A stretch of DNA of 64,000 bases, taken from positions 1,867,001 to 1,931,000 of the forward strand of contig NC_008531.1 in the NCBI RefSeq assembly GCF_000014445.1. The letters run 5' to 3'. The notes under the pieces are model-generated. The model searched no databases. It was not told the DNA's origin and saw nothing but the letters and a program-made list of their open reading frames with translations. A program made the position numbers and the translations under genes. Shown here piece after piece: positions 21,625 through 31,936 of the stretch (its first letter is position 1; the number at the start of each line of letters is the position of its first letter). Source of the stretch: Leuconostoc mesenteroides subsp. mesenteroides ATCC 8293 (lineage in GTDB: Bacteria > Bacillota > Bacilli > Lactobacillales > Lactobacillaceae).

Positions 21625-22896
21625 TTATTGGTCAGTATTTAATTTTTTAAATCCAGGAATTGTTAACATAAAAATTAAACTAATGACGTACATTAACGAT
21701 AAACTCAGCATCACGGCTGCCACACTATAATTGTCCATAATCCAACCAATCACAACTGATGAAAAGGCACCAATAGCACGGCCAGATCCCATCAAGGTAT
21801 TGGCTGCAGTTGCTCGAATTTCCGAAGGATACAATTGACTAATAACTGCGCCAAATCCACCATACATGCCGTTAGAGAAAAATCCAACTAATGCACCTAA
21901 AATTGTTAATGTCCACATATTATATGCAAATGTAAAGACATAAATCATAAGCGCTGAAGCTACTAAGAATATAGCAAACGCGCGTCGGGGACCTATGGTG
22001 TCTAGAATCGTACCAAAAGTAAGCATACCAACCGCCATACCAATAATAATAGGTATCATACCAAGATTGACGTATCCTGCTGTAATTGTTTCTGTGATAC
22101 CCAATTGCTTCCGCATAATTGTTGGCAACCAGTTCATCAATCCGTAATAGCCCGATGTTTGAATAGTCAACATCACAATTAACACAAAAGAAGTATAAGC
22201 GCGTTTGGGGGTATTGGCAATCGTTTTAAAACTAAATTTCTTTTTACCAGTCTTGTAGTCAGCCTGCAGTTGCTCAAATTCAGGTGTTTCTTTTAAGTGT
22301 CGTCTCACAATGTATACAACGATTAGTGGCAAAAATCCTAACATAAACAAACCACGCCAACCAAAGAAAGGCATAATTAATGTTGCTAAAATTGCCGCGA
22401 GTATGGCACCCACTTGTCCGCCAATTGCAGTAATAGAGCTCATACGGCCTACACGACTAGCTCTAAAGCTCTCAGCAATCAATGCCATACTTACACCATA
22501 CTCACCACCAGTTCCCATCCCCAGAAGGAAACGAGCTGCATAAATCGTGTGCGTGTTATCCAAAAATGCCAAGATAACTGTCGCAAAGGTCACGAGCATA
22601 ATAGTATAAGACAATACTTTAACACGACCGATACGGTCAGCTAAAATACCAAACAAGAGACTTCCTAATAGTGCTCCCCAGTTTGACATTGCTGCAATAA
22701 TTCCACCCTGTGCACCAGTAATGTGTAGTTCGGCAATCATAGGCGCCAATGCGAAAGATAGGAATGTTGCGTCCATATGATCCAAAGTAAACCCTAGGGT
22801 TGTTGATCCAAGAACCACCTTTTGTTCGCTGGTCATTTGAGCACCAGTCTCTACCTGATCTTGCTGCATTACGTTTTCGGACTGACTAATTGTCAT
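21625..22896 (-). CDS. MFS metabolite:H+ symporter-like permease
   Basis: The 423-residue protein (ATG 22896 with GGAGG 8-10 bases upstream) has twelve predicted helices. It carries MFS motif A (GILADRIGRVKVL) and GMGTGGEYGVSMALIAESF, the signature of the aromatic acid, sialic acid and dicarboxylate symporter subgroups. Uptake of an organic acid or sugar acid is the likely role, but the substrate is not clear. It is monocistronic between adhP and pgk. Confidence 0.82.
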   Translation of the reverse strand: MTISQSENVMQQDQVETGAQMTSEQKVVLGSTTLGFTLDHMDATFLSFALAPMIAELHITGAQGGIIAAMSNWGALLGSLLFGILADRIGRVKVLSYTIMLVTFATVILAFLDNTHTIYAARFLLGMGTGGEYGVSMALIAESFRASRVGRMSSITAIGGQVGAILAAILATLIMPFFGWRGLFMLGFLPLIVVYIVRRHLKETPEFEQLQADYKTGKKKFSFKTIANTPKRAYTSFVLIVMLTIQTSGYYGLMNWLPTIMRKQLGITETITAGYVNLGMIPIIIGMAVGMLTFGTILDTIGPRRAFAIFLVASALMIYVFTFAYNMWTLTILGALVGFFSNGMYGGFGAVISQLYPSEIRATAANTLMGSGRAIGAFSSVVIGWIMDNYSVAAVMLSLSLMYVISLIFMLTIPGFKKLNTDQ

Positions 22897-23014
22897 ATAT
22901 TGTTTTCCTCCAAAATGTCTGCTCACTGGCAAACGTTATTTTGTCCGTTAATTATTAAACCATATATACAGTAATTAATCAATCAAACGTTTAACAATTT
23001 TTAAATTATTGTAC

Positions 23015-23040
23015 AAAAAAAGCGCTCTCGCGCTATTTTT
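23015..23040 (-). terminator. pgk terminator
   Basis: AGCGC and GCGCT around TCTC, with seven A on the left (T run on the minus strand), follow the pgk stop codon. Confidence 0.8.
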
Positions 23041-23044
23041 GAAA

Positions 23045-24262
23045 TTACTTTTCCGAAATTGAAGCGATTCCAGGCAATTCCTTACCTTCAAGGTATTCAA
23101 GTGAAGCACCACCACCAGTTGAAATGTGGGTCAACTTGTCGGCAACACCCAATTGTTGTACCGCAGCAGTTGAATCACCACCACCAACGATTGTTGTACC
23201 ACCATTTTCAGTCACTTTAACCAATTCTTCACCAATTGCCAAAGTACCCTTTGCAAAATTAGACATTTCGAACACACCCATAGGTCCGTTCCAAACAACA
23301 GTCTTTGCATCAGACAATGTGTCTTGCAACAACTTAACAGACTTAGGACCAATATCTAGACCCATGTAGCCGTCAGGAATACCATCTTCAGCATCAACAA
23401 CTTCAGTCTTTGCATCATTTGAAAATGCGTCAGCAGCAATTGAATCAATTGGCAAAACCAACTTGTCGCCAGCTTCTGCCATCAATTCCTTAGCCAATTC
23501 AACTTTATCAGCTTCAAACAATGAATTACCAATCTTGTTACCCTTAGCAGCATCGAATGTATAGGCCATTCCACCACCAACGATAACCTTATCAGCCTTG
23601 TTCAATAATGACTTTACGATTTCAATTTTATCAGAAACCTTTGCACCACCGATAATAGCAACGAAAGGACGAACTGGGTTCGCAACAGCATCACCCAAGA
23701 ACTTGATTTCTTTTTCCATCAAGAAGCCAGCAGCTGCTTGTGAAACATTTGAAGCAATACCTACGTTTGAAGCGTGGGCACGGTGAGCTGTACCAAAGGC
23801 ATCGTTGATGAACAAATCATCACCCAATGATGCCCAATACTTACCCAATTCAGGATTGTTCTTTGATTCGTTTTTGACCACTTCACCATCAACAACGTCT
23901 TCAAAACGTGTGTTTTCAACCATCAAAACTTCACCATCTTGCAAAGCGTTGATTGCTGATTCTAATTCTTCACCGCGAGTTTGTGGCACGAACTTAACGT
24001 CCTTACCCAATAATTCACCCAAGCGTGCGGCAACTGGTGCTAATGACAATTCTTTCTTATCGTCTTCAGACTTAATACGTCCCAAATGAGAGAACAAAAT
24101 TGCGCGACCATTGTTTTCCAAAACATACTTGATTGTTGGCAAAGCTGCCACAATACGGTTATCGTTTCCGATAACGCCTGCCTTGATAGGCACGTTGAAA
24201 TCAACGCGCATCAATACTTTCTTACCTGAAAGTTCCAAATCTGAAACAGTCAATTTAGCCAT
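23045..24262 (-). CDS. pgk: Phosphoglycerate kinase
   Basis: The 405-residue enzyme transfers phosphate from 1,3-bisphosphoglycerate to ADP. The signature RVDFNVPIK is near the N-terminus, GRIKSE and NTRF are substrate-loop motifs, KVSDKIEIV follows IGGA, and the C-terminal GGGDSTAA loop binds nucleotide. MAKLTVSDL at 24262 is taken as start because GGAGG lies 6 bases before it; the upstream ATG at 24274 has no such site. It is separate from gap and tpi, with its own -10 box (TATAAT) on the minus strand near 24297. Confidence 0.97.
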   Translation of the reverse strand: MAKLTVSDLELSGKKVLMRVDFNVPIKAGVIGNDNRIVAALPTIKYVLENNGRAILFSHLGRIKSEDDKKELSLAPVAARLGELLGKDVKFVPQTRGEELESAINALQDGEVLMVENTRFEDVVDGEVVKNESKNNPELGKYWASLGDDLFINDAFGTAHRAHASNVGIASNVSQAAAGFLMEKEIKFLGDAVANPVRPFVAIIGGAKVSDKIEIVKSLLNKADKVIVGGGMAYTFDAAKGNKIGNSLFEADKVELAKELMAEAGDKLVLPIDSIAADAFSNDAKTEVVDAEDGIPDGYMGLDIGPKSVKLLQDTLSDAKTVVWNGPMGVFEMSNFAKGTLAIGEELVKVTENGGTTIVGGGDSTAAVQQLGVADKLTHISTGGGASLEYLEGKELPGIASISEK

Positions 24263-24347
24263 GATAGCCTCCAAATTTTTATAGTTACAAGTCTATTATA
24301 AAACAAAATTTTGTCTTTGTGTTGTTCGCGTGTGAGAAACTGCACGA

Positions 24348-25178
24348 TTAATTTCGACGGTGAACCTTTTTCATAGGCAATCCCGTCATCCGTAATTTCA
24401 AATAATTTTTTTGGTCCACCAAAATCCGTGTTATTTCATGTTGATTATCTTTTAAAATAGCGGTTAATTGACTCCAAATATCTCTTTTTTCGTTTGATAA
24501 TTCGTCAAGAATTGTTAACGTTGTTCGCTTAGGTACGTAGCTCATTTCTCTTTGCAACTGCGTAACATTATAATCATTTCCAGCATATTTACTTAACGTG
24601 TTCATGATATATTTTTCAGCACTAGCATATTTTTGACCAGCAACATAAACAAAATTGCGTTTACCTTCAAAATAATAATCACTGACCACCACTTCAGGAT
24701 GACCAAAATAAAAATCGGATTCTAATAACTTTCCTTCGCTAAAATATTGTTTTGCAAATAAACGTCCATCCCGTAAATAAATATCTTTATAGTCTATTTT
24801 ACCATCTGAATCCTGCCAAACAACTGCCTGCACGATTCGTTTAGAATCACCAAACCAACGTACAGTTGCTAGCTGTTGCCCACGACTAACGATACTTTTA
24901 GTCCAGTCTTTGTTAATAATCAATTGCGCTTCGTTGGGCACTGGCAATTCACCCCACCAGATGCCTTTGGTTTCATCAATCTCACTTAAATAAGACTGCG
25001 CATATATATCAAACACCCTATGAGGATTTAGACCAAGTTTTTTAATGAGATGCGCTGCATCTTCATGTGGTGTAGCCAACCACAATTCATCACTATTACC
25101 GGACTTTACTTGCTCTATTTGCCAAGCAACTCCCTTTAAATTGGTTTCTGTGAGGGAATTGATAATCTCTATCTTCAT
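24348..25178 (-). CDS. GtfB-like accessory glycosylation protein, short form
   Basis: The 276-residue protein resembles the N-terminal half of GtfB, the acceptor-binding partner of GtfA in serine-rich adhesin glycosylation: VVWQDSDGKIDYKDIYLRDG, RLFAKQYFSEGKL and the YYFEGKR strand match that domain. Typical GtfB is about 440 residues and has a Rossmann-like second half that is absent here; the other frames downstream do not continue it. It overlaps gtfA by 4 bp (ATGA), so the two are co-translated. It may be a reduced but active partner or a truncated copy. Confidence 0.7.
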   Translation of the reverse strand: MKIEIINSLTETNLKGVAWQIEQVKSGNSDELWLATPHEDAAHLIKKLGLNPHRVFDIYAQSYLSEIDETKGIWWGELPVPNEAQLIINKDWTKSIVSRGQQLATVRWFGDSKRIVQAVVWQDSDGKIDYKDIYLRDGRLFAKQYFSEGKLLESDFYFGHPEVVVSDYYFEGKRNFVYVAGQKYASAEKYIMNTLSKYAGNDYNVTQLQREMSYVPKRTTLTILDELSNEKRDIWSQLTAILKDNQHEITRILVDQKNYLKLRMTGLPMKKVHRRN

Positions 25179-26620
25179 ATTAGCACCTCACATATCTTTT
25201 GCCACTGATCAGCGATGTTATTTGTCTGATATTCCTGTGCCTTTTTGTGAGCACCAACAGATAAGTGATCATAATTATCGAAAATACGTCGCATCGCATC
25301 AGCAAGATTGGAAATATTAGCACGCTCTTGCGCTTTGTCTCTGTCAAAATCAGCTAGACACCCATTCACTCCCTCACACACAAGCTCTTGGGCACCATAT
25401 AAGTTAGCATAGGTGGCTATCGGTAAAGCGTCCCCAATGGCTTCAATATACGTTAATCCGAACCCCTCAGAATAAGAGGCTGATACAAATGCATCATATT
25501 TTTGAAAATCATGAATAATGTCTTGGCTCAAACCTTTTAAATGCACACTAAATTGCAAGTCTAATTCCGCTATTGCTCTTTGTATATTTTCTTTTTCGTT
25601 TCCTGAACCGTAGATGGCTAACGTGACATCCATCCCCTCATCGCGTAATTTTTTAATCGCTTTTATGATTTGTAGTATATTTTTTTCTGGATGTAAGCGT
25701 GAGGCGGTGACGAAATTAGCTGTACCGCCGTGCCAGCGACGTGGATTTTCTAATTTAGCTACCCCACCGACCGGTACTGCACAAATTTTATCTGCGCCTC
25801 GCATATTCATTTGAGTAAGTTGTTTTTTTATCATCTCAGCTTGCAATTCTGTAGCTGTTACGACTAAGTCCATATCATCCAGATGATCAAACATATATTG
25901 ATAATAATTGTTCCATAAAGGGTGCCCACCTTGATAGGTTACTAGGTGTTCAGCATGAATCATATCCACAATTTTCAAGGGTAATCCAATGCGCTTTAAT
26001 CGTACTAATGATTCTTCGCACGCTGTCCCACGATCTAAAAAATAAATATTTTTTTGAAAAATATGTTGCATTTCTATAAAAAAGAAATCAATTAATGCTT
26101 CTTTTGTTGAAAAAACATAATTTTTACCACGAAAATTACGTAGATGAATATTTGTAGCAATTTTTCCACGTGAACCACTATCTCGATAGTGCCACATTAT
26201 TTCATGGATACCATTTTTTAAAATAACACGATCATCGTCAATCAAGAATAATTTTTTCGCTTCAGAATAACTTTTAGAACGAAAAATGGTCTCAGTATAT
26301 TGCCCCGTCGTTTGATGCACGATAGTGCGCTGCGTGTTCGTTAAGTCCCACAAAGAGTTAGTGGAATATTCATTAATTTCCGTTAAACCAGTTTTGGCGT
26401 ATCGATCTGGATCATCACTTAACAACAAATCATATAATCCGATAACTTCATTTTCTGGTAGGGACCACAATTGCATATGATGGTGTAATTGTGGCAATAA
26501 GTCAGTGAAGATAAATTTAAATTCAATCTTTTTTTCACGAAAACAGTGCGCACGATAAAACTGTGCGTGTTCAACGCCACTATTACTTTCTCCAATTGCC
26601 TTATTCACAAAAAAGTTCAT
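25175..26620 (-). CDS. GtfA-like glycosyltransferase (GT4)
   Basis: The 481-residue protein opens with IGESNSGVEHAQFYRAHCFR, the GtfA/TarM-like start. It has a DUF1975-like insert with beta-rich sequence at about residues 80-200, and a GT4 C-terminal domain with TASRLHPEKNI, the donor-binding E-x7-E in SEGFGLTYIE, and GSGNEKE. GtfA transfers N-acetylglucosamine to serine or threonine of adhesins together with GtfB. No serine-rich protein, SecA2/SecY2 or Asp gene is in the window, so the substrate is elsewhere or different. A GTGAGGCG site precedes the ATG. Confidence 0.82.
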   Translation of the reverse strand: MNFFVNKAIGESNSGVEHAQFYRAHCFREKKIEFKFIFTDLLPQLHHHMQLWSLPENEVIGLYDLLLSDDPDRYAKTGLTEINEYSTNSLWDLTNTQRTIVHQTTGQYTETIFRSKSYSEAKKLFLIDDDRVILKNGIHEIMWHYRDSGSRGKIATNIHLRNFRGKNYVFSTKEALIDFFFIEMQHIFQKNIYFLDRGTACEESLVRLKRIGLPLKIVDMIHAEHLVTYQGGHPLWNNYYQYMFDHLDDMDLVVTATELQAEMIKKQLTQMNMRGADKICAVPVGGVAKLENPRRWHGGTANFVTASRLHPEKNILQIIKAIKKLRDEGMDVTLAIYGSGNEKENIQRAIAELDLQFSVHLKGLSQDIIHDFQKYDAFVSASYSEGFGLTYIEAIGDALPIATYANLYGAQELVCEGVNGCLADFDRDKAQERANISNLADAMRRIFDNYDHLSVGAHKKAQEYQTNNIADQWQKICEVLI

Positions 26621-26662
26621 AATTATCGCCTCACATTTTATCTGTTATGGATAATTATATAC

Positions 26663-26692
26663 AAAAAAAGGAACTCTCCCAAGTTCCTTTTT
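26663..26692 (-). terminator. Terminator of the tRNA-Gln/Tyr unit
   Basis: AAGGAACT and AGTTCCTTTTT around a short loop, with an A run on the left that is the T run on the minus strand. It lies between the tRNAs and gtfA. Confidence 0.8.
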
Positions 26693-26700
26693 ATATTAGT

Positions 26701-26771
26701 TGCCCCTGCTGGATTCGAACCAGCGCATGTCGGTACCAAAAACCGATGCCTTACCACTTGGCGAAGGGGCA
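26701..26771 (-). tRNA. tRNA-Gln (anticodon TTG)
   Basis: The minus strand reads TGCCCCTTCGCCAAGTGG and ends AGGGGCA (7-bp acceptor). The anticodon loop TTTTGGT gives TTG, which reads CAA and CAG; GGTTCGAATCC is the T arm. No CCA is encoded. Confidence 0.95.
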
Positions 26772-26808
26772 ATAGCTAATTTATTTTGCCGTTAGCTTTT
26801 ATCGGCAA

Positions 26809-26892
26809 TGGGAGCGGTAGGATTCGAACCTACGAACCCGAAGGAACGGAGTTACAGTCCGTCGCGTTTAGCCAGACTTCGCTACACTCCCA
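26809..26892 (-). tRNA. tRNA-Tyr (anticodon GTA)
   Basis: The minus strand reads TGGGAGTGTAGCGAAG and ends CGCTCCCA. The loop ACTGTAACT holds GTA, and a long variable arm (CGTTCCTTCGGGTTCG region) marks class II tRNA-Tyr. It precedes tRNA-Gln by 37 bp, which include a TTGCCG/CGGCAA hairpin (26786-26808), so both are probably cut from one precursor. Confidence 0.95.
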
Positions 26893-26958
26893 TATCTCAA
26901 ACAACTATATTATAATACCAGAAAATCAGGCCGTTGACAATACTTTTTCATAATTTTT

Positions 26959-27843
26959 TTAAACATTCTTCTTCATAGAATCACGAACCAACCCAAAAAT
27001 TGTCCACAAAGCTACAATAACAATTAACTTGTTTAATAAATCGACATTCATACTAGTAAAGAACTTAGCCGCAACAATCACACCTAGAACACCACCTATA
27101 GCTACTCCAGCAAACCCTCGCCATGATACCCGATCCATTTTGATTACATTTAAAGCTGTCGTAGGCATAATCAATGCTGCATCTAACATCATTACAGGGA
27201 AAGCAACAGCGGGATTAACACCCATCAAAGAGAAGAATATTAATTCTGGCGCATAATTACCCAAACCCATAGTCATCAACACACCAATACCAAAGTTGAA
27301 AACAATTCCCAAAATCAACCACCAGCCATGTAACCCATGCACACCCATTGAATTATTACTTCCTGGGGTAGTAATCATACGTACTACCATGATAATAACA
27401 GCAATTAATAACGCTACAGCCATCACACGTTGTACCGTAGGTGCGTGCCATTTTTTTGTGACATGGGTCCCGGCGTAAGCCCCAATCACTGCAGCTGTTG
27501 TCATAGGTAATAACGTTGTCAATTCAACTTTAACAGCCGTAATAAAAAATAAAGCTTGAAACATTACTGGTATCGCATGAACCGCGTTCAAGGTTCCCGG
27601 TAATTTGCGATCATCATCTATATAATGTGTCATCCGGAATGCCGCGGTTGTTGTTGCAAATGAACCAATACCCAGTGTATCTCCAAAATCTGTTATAAAT
27701 CCAATCAACATGCCTAAACCAAATCGCTTAAAAATGGGTTGTCTATGGAGCAGATAAGATCTGATAACAACTATAATCATTGCTATCATCACAACAACAA
27801 GTAGTATTTGTATACTATACAGTATGAAATTTTCAGGAAACAT
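26959..27843 (-). CDS. TSUP (TauE/SafE) family permease
   Basis: The 294-residue protein has about eight hydrophobic helices and the two TSUP repeats: GMLIGFITDFGDTLGIGSFA in the first half and GVLMTMGLGNYAPELIFF in the second. Family members export sulfite, sulfoacetate and related anions; the substrate here is unknown. GTGAGAGAAAT precedes the ATG. It is monocistronic between the tRNA-Tyr gene and pepO. Confidence 0.85.
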   Translation of the reverse strand: MFPENFILYSIQILLVVVMIAMIIVVIRSYLLHRQPIFKRFGLGMLIGFITDFGDTLGIGSFATTTAAFRMTHYIDDDRKLPGTLNAVHAIPVMFQALFFITAVKVELTTLLPMTTAAVIGAYAGTHVTKKWHAPTVQRVMAVALLIAVIIMVVRMITTPGSNNSMGVHGLHGWWLILGIVFNFGIGVLMTMGLGNYAPELIFFSLMGVNPAVAFPVMMLDAALIMPTTALNVIKMDRVSWRGFAGVAIGGVLGVIVAAKFFTSMNVDLLNKLIVIVALWTIFGLVRDSMKKNV

Positions 27844-27881
27844 ATTTCTCTCACTTCAAAATTAGTCTTTTTTATTGTATC

Positions 27882-27909
27882 AAAAAAAAGCGCCCATTTT
27901 GCGCTTTTT
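27882..27909 (-). terminator. pepO terminator
   Basis: AAAAAAGCGC and GCGCTTTTT flank a 7-base loop; the stem follows the pepO stop codon on the minus strand. Confidence 0.8.
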
Positions 27910-27936
27910 AACTGTAACATATATTTAAAAATAAAT

Positions 27937-29829
27937 TCACCAAATTTGTACACGTTCTTGGGGATCAAGCCACATGTTATCTCCTTGCTTCACGTTAAAT
28001 GTCGCAAAGAAGTCATCAAAATTTTTCACTTGTATATTGACCCGTAATTTAGCAGGACCGTGAGGATCTGATGCGGCTAGTAACTTCATATATTCTGGTC
28101 GTGCTTTCATTCGCCAAATGGCAGCCCAATTTTCAAAGAATTCAGTTGCAGAGAAGTCATCATCACGTTTAGCTGCTTCTAGTGCGGCTGCTAAACCACC
28201 TAAGTCTGCTACGTTTTCGGAAACAGTTAGGTGACCATTGACTTTTGCACCGTATGAGTCTAAACCATCAAATTGCGCAACAATTTGATCCGTCCTTACT
28301 TTGAATGACTCATAGTCCTTGTCTGTCCACCAGTTATTCAGACTACCAAATTCATCAAATGAAGCACCATTGGTATCAAATGCATGAGAAATTTCATGAG
28401 CAATCACTGCGCCAATGCCACCATAATTGGCCGAAGATGATTGTGCCAAGCTATAAAATGGTTCTTGCAAAATAGCCGCCGGAAAAACAATCTGATTTTG
28501 CTGTGGATCATAATACGCGTTAACCAAATGAGCCGGCATGTGCCATTCACTACGATCGACTGGTTGATGCCACTTACTCCAAGCATAAGCAATTTCTATC
28601 TTTCGAAATTTCAAAGCTGTTTCAAACAACGTTACATCGCTAGAAACTACTTTTTTCTTCAAGCGTTCTGGTAACTTTTCTGGATAGCCAATGTGTGGCA
28701 CAATGGTATTTAACTTAGTAACTGCCTTCTTGCGCGTTTCTGTGTTTAGCCACTGTACCGACTGCAACCGATTCTTATAAACATCAATCATTGAAGCAAC
28801 TTTTTCTTCAACATCAGCTTTGGCTTTAGGAGAAAATTTCTCTGATGCATAATATAAGCCAATTGCTTGGTTAAACGGGCGTGATGCAAGATAAAAGGCT
28901 GATTTTTCTTGACTCATCGCTTCAGGAAGACCACTTAATGCTCGTTGATAGACTCCTCCCAAGATGCGAATTTCGTCCGATAGATATGGTGTAAATTGAT
29001 TAACCAATGCCACAAGCAGGTATGCTTTTAATAATGGCCATGCTTCTTCTGAATAAAATTGATCAGCCGCTTGCCAAAAACGTTCTTCTGGAACCACAAC
29101 CATATCCGGTATCTGACCAACCAATTCATTTAAAATATCGTTTAAGGGTAACGCCGGTGATAATTGGACAAACTTTTCCCACTCATATGGGTGGTATAGC
29201 TTTGCATACTCGTGCCCCTCTTCTTGACTCAATACCACGGTCGCAACCCGTGCATCAAATGCAAGATATTTGTCAATCAAATCATTAGTTTCACTTTCTG
29301 AAAAGCCAAATTTTGGCAACAAATCCTCTTGTTCTTCACGAAACTTAGCAAGTAACACCTTTGCCTGTGGATGATCTTTAGCATAGTATGTTGTGTCTGG
29401 CAAAAGAATATCCAGACCACCCGCCCACAAAACGTTGGTACGTGCGTCCTTGAAATCAGGTTCCACACCAAACGGAAACGCATTTGGTAATCCCGCTTTT
29501 TCTAAATCAGCGATGTGTGAAGCAAAGTCAGCAAAAGACGAAAAGGATTGGTATTGCTTCAAAAATGGTCGTATCGGAGACGAACCAAGCTCGTCACGTG
29601 TTGCAAAATCAGATGCCAATCGATGATATTTCACAAAGTTATTCAAAATATCGTCATCAGGTAAATCTTGCCCTTTTTGCCAGTCAGCTGTCGTTTTCAG
29701 TAACCACTGCTCAATATCATCGGCTAAATCACTAAACCCACCAGTGCGAGGTTTATCAGATGGAATTACCGCCTTTTTTTCCCATTCTCCATTTATTGCC
29801 TCATAAAAATCATCTTGGATTCGAACCAT
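27937..29829 (-). CDS. pepO: Endopeptidase PepO (M13 metallopeptidase)
   Basis: The 630-residue enzyme is the lactococcal-type oligopeptidase that cuts imported peptides. The zinc site is HEISHAFD with the third ligand in ENVADLGGL; the NAYYDP and PAAILQEPFY motifs before it and the final CxxW-less end (MWLDPQERVQIW) are as in bacterial PepO. ATG 29829 has AAGGAG upstream and is preferred over 29847. No signal peptide is present, so it is cytosolic. The opp operon next door supplies its substrates. Confidence 0.93.
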   Translation of the reverse strand: MVRIQDDFYEAINGEWEKKAVIPSDKPRTGGFSDLADDIEQWLLKTTADWQKGQDLPDDDILNNFVKYHRLASDFATRDELGSSPIRPFLKQYQSFSSFADFASHIADLEKAGLPNAFPFGVEPDFKDARTNVLWAGGLDILLPDTTYYAKDHPQAKVLLAKFREEQEDLLPKFGFSESETNDLIDKYLAFDARVATVVLSQEEGHEYAKLYHPYEWEKFVQLSPALPLNDILNELVGQIPDMVVVPEERFWQAADQFYSEEAWPLLKAYLLVALVNQFTPYLSDEIRILGGVYQRALSGLPEAMSQEKSAFYLASRPFNQAIGLYYASEKFSPKAKADVEEKVASMIDVYKNRLQSVQWLNTETRKKAVTKLNTIVPHIGYPEKLPERLKKKVVSSDVTLFETALKFRKIEIAYAWSKWHQPVDRSEWHMPAHLVNAYYDPQQNQIVFPAAILQEPFYSLAQSSSANYGGIGAVIAHEISHAFDTNGASFDEFGSLNNWWTDKDYESFKVRTDQIVAQFDGLDSYGAKVNGHLTVSENVADLGGLAAALEAAKRDDDFSATEFFENWAAIWRMKARPEYMKLLAASDPHGPAKLRVNIQVKNFDDFFATFNVKQGDNMWLDPQERVQIW

Positions 29830-29899
29830 TAAATCACTCCTTCTCATTTAATACACTCAATTTGTTAACAAACATTATATACTAGTTTCATTAAAATAT

Positions 29900-29931
29900 A
29901 AAAATCGAACAATATTGCATGTTCGATTTTT
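29900..29931. terminator. opp operon terminator
   Basis: AAAAATCGAACA and TGTTCGATTTTT around an 8-base loop, just after the oppF stop on the minus strand; A and T runs make it bidirectional. Confidence 0.85.
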
Positions 29932-29934
29932 ATA

Positions 29935-30870
29935 TTACTTCTGTTGTACTTTATAAGTTGCGGCTTCTTCTTCAGTTGCCAAAACAAAGTGCCCTGGATT
30001 AACTTCCAACATTGTACGTTCTTTGCCGTCTGTTTCAACACTAGAATCGTAATCAATATGTTGGCGATTATTCTCAACTTCCGGATCCGGTACCGGAATA
30101 GCCGATAATAGACTTTTCGTGTATGGATGCAAGGGGTGATTATATACGGCGTCTGCCGTTCCAATCTCAAGCAGCTTTCCCCAATGCATGACACCAATAC
30201 GATCTGAAATATATTTTACCATCGACAAATCGTGAGCAATGAACAAGTAAGTTAATGAATGTTTCTTTTGTAATTCTTTCATCAAATTAACAACCTGCGC
30301 TTGAATCGAAACATCCAACGCCGATATCGGTTCATCAGCAATAATGAACTTAGGATCGACCGCAAGTGCACGCGCAATTCCAATACGCTGACGTTGTCCA
30401 CCGGAGAATTCATGTGGATAACGAGAAGCATGATCTTTGTTTAAACCAACTAAGTCCAACAACTCTTGAACCTTAGCATTACGCTCTTCTTTGGACTTCG
30501 CTAAATGGTTCACGTCGATACCTTCAGCAATAATGTCGCGCACTTTCATACGTCCATTCAAACTAGCTTGAGGATCTTGGAAAATCATTTGTGAATCCTT
30601 ACGAAATTCAGAAAGATGCTTTCCTTTTAACTTAGTGACATCTTCCCCATCAAATGTAATTGAACCAGCCGTTGGTTCATATAATTTTAAAATTGTACGA
30701 CCAATTGTTGTTTTACCAGATCCAGATTCACCAACAAGGCCAAATACTTCACCTTCATAAATATCAAAACTGACATGGTCAATAGCACGAACTTCATTCG
30801 ATTTACCTTTGTTAAAATACAACTGTAAATCTTTCAACTCAACCAATTTCTTTGGTGCTTCTTCGGTCAT
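29935..30870 (-). CDS. oppF: Oligopeptide ABC transporter ATPase OppF
   Basis: The 311-residue protein has Walker A GESGSGKTT, signature FSGGQRQRIGIARALAVDP, Walker B FIIADEPISALDVS and the C-terminal NHPLHPYTKSLLSAIPVPDP tail typical of OppF. ATG 30870 has GGAGGC 7 bases upstream and lies 2 bp before the end of oppD, so the upstream in-frame ATG at 30912 is unlikely. Last gene of the opp operon. Confidence 0.94.
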   Translation of the reverse strand: MTEEAPKKLVELKDLQLYFNKGKSNEVRAIDHVSFDIYEGEVFGLVGESGSGKTTIGRTILKLYEPTAGSITFDGEDVTKLKGKHLSEFRKDSQMIFQDPQASLNGRMKVRDIIAEGIDVNHLAKSKEERNAKVQELLDLVGLNKDHASRYPHEFSGGQRQRIGIARALAVDPKFIIADEPISALDVSIQAQVVNLMKELQKKHSLTYLFIAHDLSMVKYISDRIGVMHWGKLLEIGTADAVYNHPLHPYTKSLLSAIPVPDPEVENNRQHIDYDSSVETDGKERTMLEVNPGHFVLATEEEAATYKVQQK

Positions 30871-30872
30871 GA

Positions 30873-31922
30873 TTAAGCCTCCTGCCCTTGTAATTCTTGC
30901 CAATGGGCCCAACGATTCAAAATTTGTCTTGGTGGGGTAACCTTAGGCGCACGTTCATCCAACAACCAAGTGGCCGCATAGTGTGTCTCACTAACTTTGA
31001 AAAATGGTGGTTCCTCACGACTATCAATTGCTAATGCGTATTGATTACGTGCCGCAAAGGCATCCCCAACAGGAGGTTCCAACAAATCAGGTGGTGTTCC
31101 TGGAATGGCTTGCAGCGATCCTTCTTCAGTATCTGTTGTTGGCATTGAATTCAACAATCCCCATGTATATGGATGTTGTGGATTGAAGAAAATTTCATCA
31201 ACAGTGCCATACTCAACAATTTTACCAGCATACATAACAGCCACTCGATTGGCCATGCCAGCAACAACACCTAAATCATGAGTGATGAAAATAATGGATG
31301 AATTTGATTCTTTCTGTAGTTCTTTCATCAAGTTCAAAATTTGCGCTTGAATGGTTACATCTAAGGCAGTTGTTGGTTCATCTGCGATCAATATTTCAGG
31401 ATCAGCTGCCAAAGCAATTGCAATAACCGCACGTTGTCTCATTCCACCTGACCATTGGTGTGGATAGTCATTGATGTGTTCTTCGGCATCAGGAATACCA
31501 ACACCTTTCATCAATTCTAGCGCACGAGCCAGAGCCTCTTTTTCTTTCATGCCACGATGCTTAACCAATGGTTCAGCAATTTGATGACCAATTTTCATTG
31601 TTGGATCCAAACTCGTCATTGGATCCTGAAAAATCATAGCAATTTCGTTACCACGAACGTGTTGCCACTCTTCTTCTTTCAACTCTAATAAGTTTTTGTC
31701 CTTAAATATCAATCGACTATTATCAGGAATGATGGCATTCTTAGCATTTAGTCCCATTAAAGTTTTTGTTGTTACTGATTTTCCTGATCCAGACTCACCA
31801 ACAATTGCTAATGTTTCACCTTCATTTAAATCAAATGAAACATCACGAATCGCCTGCACGGTACCAGCATAAGTATTGAAGTTGACGTGTAAATTTTCAA
31901 CTTTTAAAATTGGATTACTCAT
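30873..31922 (-). CDS. oppD: Oligopeptide ABC transporter ATPase OppD
   Basis: The 349-residue protein has Walker [13 protein letters not shown], signature [19 protein letters not shown], Walker [15 protein letters not shown], and the OppD C-terminal extension ([17 protein letters not shown], then [15 protein letters not shown]). It powers peptide uptake with OppF. The four cysteines that ligate an iron-sulfur cluster in some OppD proteins are not seen. Confidence 0.94.
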   Translation of the reverse strand: MSNPILKVENLHVNFNTYAGTVQAIRDVSFDLNEGETLAIVGESGSGKSVTTKTLMGLNAKNAIIPDNSRLIFKDKNLLELKEEEWQHVRGNEIAMIFQDPMTSLDPTMKIGHQIAEPLVKHRGMKEKEALARALELMKGVGIPDAEEHINDYPHQWSGGMRQRAVIAIALAADPEILIADEPTTALDVTIQAQILNLMKELQKESNSSIIFITHDLGVVAGMANRVAVMYAGKIVEYGTVDEIFFNPQHPYTWGLLNSMPTTDTEEGSLQAIPGTPPDLLEPPVGDAFAARNQYALAIDSREEPPFFKVSETHYAATWLLDERAPKVTPPRQILNRWAHWQELQGQEA

Positions 31923-31936
31923 TATACATGTACCTC

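Noticed and set aside
26546..26779. ORF on + covering tRNA-Gln and the start of gtfA
   Set aside because: Antisense to a tRNA and to a gene start; no ribosome binding site.
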